Shown here piece by piece: positions 57,785 through 64,000 of a stretch of DNA of 64,000 bases. A program made the translations under genes and the position numbers. Source of the stretch: Lysinibacillus sp. B2A1 (GTDB lineage Bacteria; Bacillota; Bacilli; Bacillales_A; Planococcaceae). Numbering within the stretch: the first letter of the stretch is position 1; each line of letters starts with the position of its first letter. The notes below the pieces were generated by a model. It worked only from the letters and a program-made list of their open reading frames with translations, ran no database searches and was not told the origin of the DNA. The stretch covers positions 940,501 through 1,004,500 of the forward strand of contig CP027224.1 in the NCBI GenBank assembly GCA_002973635.1, read 5' to 3'.

Positions 57785-58708
57785 ATGCAAAAGAAACGGA
57801 AATGGTTGCTGTTAATGGCAGCATTGATGTCATTAGTATTACTAGTTATTGGCTGTAGTGATAGCAGTAAACAAGAAACTATGGGAGATTCGACTGAAAA
57901 AGAGCAAGCTTCTGCTGAAGCTACTGAGAAGAATGAACAACGTATCATTGCTGGTACTGTTGTTATTGCAGAAATTATGGATAAGCTTGAGTTGGATGCT
58001 ATAGCAGTACCAGAGACGGAGAAAAAATTAGCAAAACGTTTTGATGGATTACCAACTATCGGTAATGCAATGGAACCAGACATGGAAATTGTAAAATCAT
58101 TAAACCCGACAGATGTGTTATCAGTATCTACGTTAGAGTATGATTTACAAGATAAATTCAAGCAATTAAATATTCCAGTTAATTTTTTAAACTTTCAAAG
58201 TGTAGATGCGATGCTTTCTGAGATCCAAAAACTTGGTGAACGCTATGAGCGCGAAGCACAAGCTGAAGAATTAGTGAAGGAACTACAAAAAAATATTGAG
58301 GCTGTTCAAAATGTAGCTGGCAATAAAGAGGGACCTCGCGTCCTCATCTTACTTGGGATTCCTGGAAGTTATTTAGTGGCAACAGAAAATTCTTATGCGG
58401 GCGATTTAGTGAAGCGTGCTGGTGGTATTAATGTGATGGAAGGACAGGACGCTGAATACTTAGCATCAAATACTGAGTATCTTCATAATAGTAATCCTGA
58501 TATTATTTTGCGCTTATCTCATGGCATGCCTGACGAAGTAGTAAAAATGTTTGATGAGGAATTTAAAACAAATGATATTTGGAAGCATTTTGAAGCGGTT
58601 AAAAATGGCAAGGTTTACGATTTGGAGGAGGAATTATTTGGCACTACAGCCTCCTTACAAGTACCACAAGCTTTAGGACAACTGATGGAAATCTTCTATC
58701 GAAAATAG
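57785..58708 (+). CDS. isdE: Haem ABC transporter binding lipoprotein (IsdE-like)
   Basis: The 307-residue product starts at ATG 57785 behind TAGGAGATG. The lipobox is LVIGC. It is a class III (FecB-type) binding protein. The haem ligands of IsdE, one Met and one His, have likely counterparts in GNAMEPDMEIVKSL and LRLSHGMPDEVV. It follows the NEAT genes and precedes the permease gene. Confidence 0.9.
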   Translation: MQKKRKWLLLMAALMSLVLLVIGCSDSSKQETMGDSTEKEQASAEATEKNEQRIIAGTVVIAEIMDKLELDAIAVPETEKKLAKRFDGLPTIGNAMEPDMEIVKSLNPTDVLSVSTLEYDLQDKFKQLNIPVNFLNFQSVDAMLSEIQKLGERYEREAQAEELVKELQKNIEAVQNVAGNKEGPRVLILLGIPGSYLVATENSYAGDLVKRAGGINVMEGQDAEYLASNTEYLHNSNPDIILRLSHGMPDEVVKMFDEEFKTNDIWKHFEAVKNGKVYDLEEELFGTTASLQVPQALGQLMEIFYRK

Positions 58709-58804
58709 CAATCTGGAAATGTCGCTCGTATCACAAGCATAGTCTTGTCATAGAGCGCTTTTCTTATAAAATGATGGAATTTGAAATGAAAAAGGAAGTC
58801 CAAT

Positions 58805-59769
58805 ATGACAAAAAAAATAGTAAGTTTTTCAATTGTAAGTGTATTATTACTTGTCGTAGCAGTTTATGCAGCGACAACGGGTAGCATTAAGATGGGTTTT
58901 TTCGAATTTATTGCGGCATTGTTTGAGGATGGAAATAATCAAATGGAAGCTATCCGGGATTTACGTTTTCCGCGCATTATCGTTGCCCTTTTTGCTGGAG
59001 CGGCTTTATCTGTTTCGGGGTCCTGTTACAATCTGTGATGCGCAATCCATTAGCAGATGCAGGCGTAATCGGTATATCTTCAGGGGCAGCATTTGTACAG
59101 CTCTTTATAATTTCCTTCTTTCCCGCATTATTTTTCATGACACCTGTATTAGCCTTTATAGGTGGGGCATTTGCCTGTGCCCTTGTGTTTGCGTTGTCAT
59201 GGAAGTCAGGGTTAAGCCCTTTGAAACTCATATTAGTTGGGATTGCGATTAATGCTATGTTTACTGGACTAACAGAGGCATTTATAAGTCTAGGTGGCTC
59301 ATTAAATACGTCAGTTTCGGGTGTCATTGGCTCAAATCTAACGATGCGTACATGGAAAGATGTTTCGACGATTGTTACATATGGTACTGTTGGTTTAATA
59401 GCAGCTTTCGCGCTGTATAGTTGGTGTAATCTCCTTGTTTTACAAGATAAAACAGCAAAAAGCTTAGGTTTTCCTGTTGCACGTGCTCGACTAATCATTG
59501 CTGCTGTAGCAGTATTATTATCGGCTGTTTCTGTTGTTGTAGCGGGCGTTATTTCATTTGTTGGTTTGTTAGTGCCGCATATTGCTCGTCGTTTAGTGGG
59601 GCATGATCATAAGGTGCTGATTCCCTTTACAGCATTAGCTGGAGCATTACTGATATTAGTGGCTGATACGATTGGACGTACAATAGTTGCTCCCATTGAA
59701 ATACCAGCTTCAACCATTATGGCGATTATCGGTGGGCCGTTCTTAATATTCCTATTACGAAAAGAGTGA
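58805..59769 (+). pseudogene. isdF: Haem ABC transporter permease (IsdF/FecCD family), frameshifted
   Basis: The first part (58805-59038) ends VALFAGAALSVSG-SCYNL; the second (from about 59035) starts SVMRNPLADAGVIGISSG. They join into one FecCD permease of about 321 residues if one G is added to the four-G run at 59017-59020, giving VSGVLLQSVMRNPLADAG. The rest, with about nine membrane helices, looks conserved. Start ATG 58805 behind AAAAGGAAG. Either a real frameshift, which would break haem import, or a sequencing error. Confidence 0.9.
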
Positions 59770-59775
59770 CGAAAC

Positions 59776-60546
59776 ATGGAGATTCAAAATATTATCGTAT
59801 CGCATGATAATACCCGAAATCATTTAGATGGTGTATCAACGATGATCCAAAAGGGGAAAATCACAACAATCATAGGACCTAATGGCTGTGGAAAATCAAC
59901 ATTATTAAGTGTTATGTCACGTAATAATATGCCAAAGTCAGGGAATGTATCATTAGAAAACAAGGATTTATTGCATTATAAATCAAAAGAGTTTGCTAAA
60001 AAATTAGCCATTGTTTATCAGCAAAATGAAATTCCAAAGGATTTAACGATTGAAAAGTTAGTAAGCTTTGGACGTCTACCACATAATACGATACTGAAAA
60101 GAAATCATGAGGAGGACGCTAAAGCTATTGAATGGGCTCTTGCTTGTACAAATCTACTCGAAAAACGCCATACCGATTTAGAGGCTTTATCGGGTGGAGA
60201 GCGTCAGCGAGTATGGATTGCCATGGCTTTAGCGCAGCAATCTGAAATTTTATGCTTGGATGAGCCGACAACCTATTTGGATATTTTCTATCAAATTGAA
60301 TTATTGGAACTAGTAAAGACATTAAATGAGGAACATGACTTCACAATTGTTATGGTACTTCATGATATTAATCAGGCGATTCGTTATAGCGACCATATTA
60401 TATTAATGAAGACAGGACAAATTGTCGCAGAGGGGGCACCAAGAGATGTGATTACAAGGGAAGTTATTAAAGAGGTGTATGGGGTCGAGGCGGTTTTTCA
60501 CGAAGATAAGCAGCTTGGATTCTACATGGTTCCCCTTGGTATTTAG
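59776..60546 (+). CDS. Haem/siderophore ABC transporter ATPase (FecE-like)
   Basis: The 256-residue ATPase has Walker A GPNGCGKST, the signature LSGGERQRV and Walker B ILCLDEPTTYLD with the His switch in VLHDINQA. It should power the IsdE-IsdF importer. It starts at ATG 59776, six bases after the permease stop. Typical FecE/BtuD length. Confidence 0.94.
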   Translation: MEIQNIIVSHDNTRNHLDGVSTMIQKGKITTIIGPNGCGKSTLLSVMSRNNMPKSGNVSLENKDLLHYKSKEFAKKLAIVYQQNEIPKDLTIEKLVSFGRLPHNTILKRNHEEDAKAIEWALACTNLLEKRHTDLEALSGGERQRVWIAMALAQQSEILCLDEPTTYLDIFYQIELLELVKTLNEEHDFTIVMVLHDINQAIRYSDHIILMKTGQIVAEGAPRDVITREVIKEVYGVEAVFHEDKQLGFYMVPLGI

Positions 60547-60557
60547 GTGGTGACAAT

Positions 60558-61328
60558 ATGAAAAAATGGACTTCTAAGCTATTAACAATAGTATACTTAG
60601 CTATATTTTTATTTTCGGGCTTTTCTTTAGCAAAGTATTTATATACGTATTATGAAACTTCTAAATCTTTGGAAGAAGTGCAAACGATTTATGAATCTTC
60701 ATTGGCTGGCCATGATAAAAAATCTAATGAAAAAAAGAATGAGGAGCCTCTATCGCCCAATACTATTCGACCACAATTTGATGACTTGCTTGCTGTCAAT
60801 AAAAATATTGTTGGATGGATTTCTATCGACGGCACAAAGTTAAATAACCCTATTCTCCAAAGTGACAACAATGATTTTTATTTAAATCATAATTTTAAAG
60901 ATAGAGAAAGTCGTGCCGGGAGTGTCTTTATGGATTATCGTAATGATATACAGACTATCAATCGAAATACTATTTTGTATGGCCATGCTATGAAAAACGA
61001 CACAATGTTTGGCAGTCTAAAAAATTATTTAAAGCAAGACTATGCAAATCAATATCCTATTATTTACTTAGACACATTATATGAAGGATACGATGTTGAA
61101 GTCTTCGCGGCTTATGAAACAACCATTGATTTTTATTATATTGAAACAGAATTTGATAGCGATGAGGCTTTTCAAACGTTTTTACACGATATTCAAGCAA
61201 GATCTGTCATTGAAATGAATGTAGATATTGGCCCGGAGGATAAAATACTGACTCTCTCCACTTGTAAAGATGCGGTCTTAAGTGATGATCATCGTTTTGT
61301 TGTTCAAGGTAAATTAGTAAAACGCTGA
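60558..61328 (+). CDS. srtB: Class B sortase
   Basis: Sortase B attaches NPQTx proteins to peptidoglycan. The 256-residue protein starts at ATG 60558 behind AGGTGG and has an N-terminal membrane anchor. The catalytic His is in ILYGHAMKND, the Cys in LTLSTCKD and the Arg in DDHRFVVQGK. Its substrate should be the NPQTS protein at 54304 in the same operon. Confidence 0.95.
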   Translation: MKKWTSKLLTIVYLAIFLFSGFSLAKYLYTYYETSKSLEEVQTIYESSLAGHDKKSNEKKNEEPLSPNTIRPQFDDLLAVNKNIVGWISIDGTKLNNPILQSDNNDFYLNHNFKDRESRAGSVFMDYRNDIQTINRNTILYGHAMKNDTMFGSLKNYLKQDYANQYPIIYLDTLYEGYDVEVFAAYETTIDFYYIETEFDSDEAFQTFLHDIQARSVIEMNVDIGPEDKILTLSTCKDAVLSDDHRFVVQGKLVKR

Positions 61329-61333
61329 AAGAT

Positions 61334-61371
61334 AGAAGTTTTCTCAATTTAGATTGGGAAGCTTCTTTTTG
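61334..61371 (+). terminator. Terminator of the haem operon
   Basis: GAAGTTTTCTCAAT and ATTGGGAAGCTTC arms, then TTTTTG. Confidence 0.75.
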
Positions 61372-61423
61372 TTTGATAAAAATACTTTAGAAATAAGGAG
61401 ATTTCTCTGGCCAAGCTAGAAAT

Positions 61424-62108
61424 TGATCAGGCTCTAGAGAAAACGCTCGAGTTGAGCCCGAAACAGCTCGGGTCCCAGGGAAAAACGCTCAGGTCGAGCC
61501 CGAAACAGCTCGGGTCCCCAGGAAAAACGCTCAGGCTGGGCCCAAAACAGCTCGGGTCCCCAAGAAAAACGCTCAGGCCGGGTCCAAAACAGCTCGGGTC
61601 CCAGGGAAAAACGCTCAGGTCGAGCCCGAAACAGCTCGGGTCCCCAGGAAAAACGCTCAGGCTGGGCCCAAAACAGCTCGAATCTCCAGGAAAAACGCTC
61701 AGGCTGGGCCCAAAACAGCTCGGGTCCCAGGGAAAAACGCTCAGGTCGAGCCCGAAACAGCTCGGGTCCCCAGGAAAAACGCTCAGGCTGGGCCCAAAAC
61801 AGCTCGGGTCCCCAGGAAAAACGCTCAGGCTGGGCCCAAAACAGCTCGGGTCCCCAAGAAAAACGCTCAGGCCGGGTCCAAAACAGCTCGGGTCCCAGGG
61901 AAAAACACTCAGGTCGAGCCTGAAACAGCTCGGGTCCCCAGGAAAACGCTCAGGCTGGGCCAAAACAGCTCGGGTCCCCAGGAAAAACGCTCAGGCTGGG
62001 CCCAAAACAGCTCGGGTCCCCAGGAAAAACGCTCAGGCCGGGCCCAAAACAGCTCAGGTCCCAGGGGAAAAAAGCTCAGGTCAAGCCAATAACTGCTCGA
62101 ATCACAGA
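61424..62108 (+). repeat. Tandem array 3 of 21-bp half-units (42-bp period), about 32 units, GC-rich
   Basis: Half-units GCTCGGGTCCCAGGGAAAAA plus C (or GGGTCCCCAGG) alternate with GCTCAGGTCGAGCCCGAAAC plus A (or AGGCTGGGCCCAAAACA). Naming the 42-bp pairs P (CCCAGGG/TCGAGCCCG), Q (CCCCAGG/CTGGGCCCA) and R (CCCCAAG/CCGGGTCCA), the order is about P-Q-R-P-Q-Q-P-Q-Q-R-P-Q-Q-S: higher-order repeats of 126-168 bp. GC content is far above the neighbours. It lies between the srtB terminator and yceI. Open frames on both strands are by-products of the period. Confidence 0.92.
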
Positions 62109-62153
62109 AATTCAACCATTCATGATGTATTTGAAAAAGTTTTAAATAATTAC

Positions 62154-62216
62154 TTGACGTAAATTGTTTATTAATATATAGTAGGTTACATAAAGTAATC
62201 AATTACTTTTAGTAAC
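62154..62216 (+). promoter_or_regulatory. yceI promoter with a 32-bp palindrome over the start
   Basis: -35 TTGACG (62154-62159), 17-bp spacer, -10 TATAGT (62177-62182). At 62185-62216 GTTACATAAAGTAA pairs with TTACTTTTAGTAAC (12 of 14) around TCAA. TTACT/AGTAA elements resemble operators of HxlR-type (YodB/CatR) redox regulators. Confidence 0.65.
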
Positions 62217-62313
62217 TATTATGATAATGGATGTACAAATAAAGTAACTACAATGTTTAATCCACACTGCCTTGGGTAACATAATTAATGTAGTTGCTTC
62301 ATATTTTATCTTA

Positions 62314-62331
62314 TATCTCGAAATCGAGATA
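62314..62331 (+). promoter_or_regulatory. MhqR-like operator upstream of yceI
   Basis: TATCTCGAAATCGAGATA followed by AAAA is almost the B. subtilis MhqR box (tATCTcgaAtTCgAGATa-aaa), bound by a quinone-sensing MarR-type repressor. It lies 30 bases before the yceI start. Confidence 0.72.
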
Positions 62332-62360
62332 AAAAACAACTCAATTGGAGGAATATTAAA

Positions 62361-62888
62361 ATGGCAAAATGGAACATCGATTTAGGACACTCAGCAATTA
62401 ACTTTCAAGTAAAACACATGATGGTATCAAAAGTAAAAGGTGTATTTGATAGCTATACAGCGGATATTGAAGCAGCAGACCTTGCAGATTTAACAACAGC
62501 AAACATTAGCTTCACAATAGATGCAACAAGTATTAATACACGTAGTGAAGATCGTGACAATCACTTAAAAGCGGCAGATTTCTTTGATACAGAAACATAT
62601 CCAACCATTACATTTAAATCAACAAATATTACTAAAAAATCAGCAGATCAATATACCCTTACAGGTGATTTAACAATTAAAGATGTAACAAAATCAGTAA
62701 CTTTTGAAACTGAATTTAATGGGAAAGGTACAAATCCATGGGGCCAAGAAGTCTATGGCTTTGAAGCTGAAACAACAATTAATCGTGAGGAATTTGGCCT
62801 TACTTGGAATGCTGCATTGGAAACAGGTGGCGTTCTAGTTGGTAAAGATATTAAAGTGACAGTTGAATTAGAAGTTAATCCAGCATAA
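62361..62888 (+). CDS. yceI: YceI family protein
   Basis: The 175-residue lipocalin-like protein has the family pattern WNIDLGHSAINFQVKHMMVSKVKG, SINTRSEDRDNHLKAADFFD, the TGDLTIKDVTKSVTFE hairpin and EEFGLTWN. YceI proteins bind isoprenoid (polyprenyl, quinone-like) ligands. No signal peptide is seen, so it is probably cytosolic, unlike E. coli YceI. Start ATG 62361 behind TTGGAGG. Operators upstream suggest control by quinone/electrophile stress. Confidence 0.9.
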   Translation: MAKWNIDLGHSAINFQVKHMMVSKVKGVFDSYTADIEAADLADLTTANISFTIDATSINTRSEDRDNHLKAADFFDTETYPTITFKSTNITKKSADQYTLTGDLTIKDVTKSVTFETEFNGKGTNPWGQEVYGFEAETTINREEFGLTWNAALETGGVLVGKDIKVTVELEVNPA

Positions 62889-62895
62889 ACTTGAT

Positions 62896-62935
62896 AAACT
62901 GTGTCTGAGTAGTATACTTGGACACAGTTTTTTTG
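62896..62935 (+). terminator. Terminator of yceI
   Basis: AAACTGTGTC and GACACAGTTT arms followed by TTTT. Confidence 0.88.
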
Positions 62936-63070
62936 ATTTACTCTCCCCCAAAGAAGCTCCCATAAACACAAAATAACAGCATTCTGTTAAAATAATCCAT
63001 AAATAAGTTGCTTGCATATTTTTGGCAATGCTTGCATATAAAACACCATATTGTTTTTGGGGGCGATGGG

Positions 63071-63997
63071 ATGAATGTGTTAGTGACAGGTGGCTACGGT
63101 TTTATTGGGAGTGCTGTGGCGAGGCGATTTCATAATGAAGGGGCAAATATATATATCATTGATAATTTAAGCACTGGTCATTTACGCAATGTCGAATTTG
63201 AACATAAATCCTATCTTTTGAATGTAGAAGATGAGGTGTGTGAGCATTTCTTTAAGGAAATTTCATTTGATGTTGTTGTGCACTGTGCAGCGCAAACGAG
63301 TGTTCAAAAATCAATGCAAGAGCCAGTGAAGGATATATTGACGAACATTATAGGGCTTAGTCAGATGCTTTTCTTATCGTCAAAATATAAGGTAAAGCAT
63401 TTTGTTTTTGCTTCATCAGCGTCTGTTTATGGAGATAGTCATTATCCACCGTTAGAAGAAACGGATATTAGTGAACCCATTTCAATGTATGGGCTAAATA
63501 AAAGCATTGGGGAAACATACTGTGAAAAATGGCAAAAGGATTATGGATTGCCAACATTAATTTACAGATTTGCGAATGTATTTGGTCCAAGGCAATATAT
63601 GCAGGGAGAAGCGGCTGTTATTCCTAGTATGCTAAAAAGCAGTATGGAAGGAAAGCCTTTTACTATTTATGGAGATGGAGAACAGACACGTGATTTCATT
63701 TATGTAGATGATGTTGCGGATGCGATTTATGCTGGTGTTCAAGCGAAATTACAAGGAATTTATAATGTGTCAACGAATGAGGCATGGTCTATTCATCAAG
63801 TAATTTTATTATTACAGCATTTAAACCATCCATTAGAAATACAATATGCTCCTGCTAGAGAAGGTGATATCGAGCATTCATTTTTAAACAATGAAAAGCT
63901 TGCAAATGCAATAGGATGGAAGCCTAAGATTTCCTTTGCAGAGGGCATAGAATGTACATTGCTAGCACTACAAAATGAAAAAATTATTGAAATTTAA
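63071..63997 (+). CDS. NAD-dependent epimerase/dehydratase (UDP-glucose 4-epimerase-like)
   Basis: This is an extended SDR enzyme for nucleotide sugars. The product has 308 residues from ATG 63071 (frame open upstream; GGGGGCGATGGG precedes). The NAD site is VTGGYGFIGSAVAR, with VVHCAAQTSVQKSM, then Ser in FASSASVYGD and the catalytic YGLNK (Y-x3-K). FANVFGPRQ and DGEQTRDFIYVDDVADA are sugar-nucleotide signatures. The substrate may be UDP-Glc, UDP-GlcNAc or a dTDP-sugar; probably for cell-surface polysaccharide. Ends three bases before the window end. Confidence 0.88.
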   Translation: MNVLVTGGYGFIGSAVARRFHNEGANIYIIDNLSTGHLRNVEFEHKSYLLNVEDEVCEHFFKEISFDVVVHCAAQTSVQKSMQEPVKDILTNIIGLSQMLFLSSKYKVKHFVFASSASVYGDSHYPPLEETDISEPISMYGLNKSIGETYCEKWQKDYGLPTLIYRFANVFGPRQYMQGEAAVIPSMLKSSMEGKPFTIYGDGEQTRDFIYVDDVADAIYAGVQAKLQGIYNVSTNEAWSIHQVILLLQHLNHPLEIQYAPAREGDIEHSFLNNEKLANAIGWKPKISFAEGIECTLLALQNEKIIEI

Positions 63998-64000
63998 TCA

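Noticed and set aside
61427..62162. Frames of 178 and 236 codons with collagen-like repeats across array 3
   Set aside because: Same reason as for array 1; both strands are open at once and neither has a start context.

Overview
The window is chromosomal DNA of a low-GC, endospore-forming Firmicute. The spore coat, spoVA and spoVIF genes, the S-layer-anchored (SLH) NEAT haemophore and long gene-order matches to Bacillus subtilis point to a Lysinibacillus-like member of the Bacillaceae/Caryophanaceae. The genus is inferred from protein character and gene order, not from a search.

Layout. 1-12.6 kb: the end of a TVP38/TMEM64 membrane protein, a tandem-repeat array, then addB-addA (double-strand-break repair). 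addA is split by a 2.69 kb group II intron inserted inside its Walker B/DEYQD motif. A DUF418 membrane protein follows. 12.7-20.1 kb: yisK, yisL, a second repeat array, a membrane-anchored GH13 protein that seems to lack its catalytic Asp, then degV/yitU/yitV/yitW homologues and an Fnr-type regulator with a C-terminal Cys cluster. 20.3-25.8 kb: a ClpB-type disaggregase without N-domain behind a perfect CtsR box, yjzD, and fabH-fabF behind a FapR-like box. 25.9-40.8 kb: a block collinear with the B. subtilis yjb region: trpS with a T-box leader, spx, mecA, coiA, pepF, the small RNA RoxS/RsaE, spxH, truncated haemoglobin, a lytic transglycosylase, CYTH, yjbL, a small alarmone synthetase, NAD kinase, a pseudouridine synthase and mgtE. 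40.8-48.9 kb: an intact IS1182-type insertion sequence between spore coat genes, a short spoVA operon (lipoprotein, spoVAC, frameshifted spoVAD, spoVAEb), yjcZ-like, spoVIF, yjcF-yjcG-yjcH and a PgpA-type protein. 48.9-54.1 kb: an accessory stretch with a MITE-like element, an oppF remnant, a nuclease, a CPBP protein, an orphan glycine-betaine-binding lipoprotein and a YtaF-like protein. 54.1-61.4 kb: a Fur-boxed haem-uptake (isd-like) operon with three NEAT proteins, IsdE, IsdF (frameshifted), an ATPase and sortase B. 61.4-64 kb: a third repeat array, yceI behind two redox-type operators, and a sugar-nucleotide epimerase.

How the parts fit. Spx, its ClpXP adaptor SpxH, MecA, the CtsR-boxed ClpB and RoxS form a stress/redox-proteostasis cluster. 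The isd-like operon is a self-contained haem relay from S-layer through wall and membrane to ABC importer.

The most unusual signal is a family of intergenic arrays built on an exact 21-bp half-unit (42-bp period, core GCTCRGGT-N7-GAAA). Three arrays are well preserved and two are decayed but still in 21-bp phase. 21 bp is two turns of B-DNA, so the cores would lie on one face of the helix. I know of no described element with this form. Two separate one-base losses in G runs (spoVAD, isdF) could be real or sequencing artefacts.
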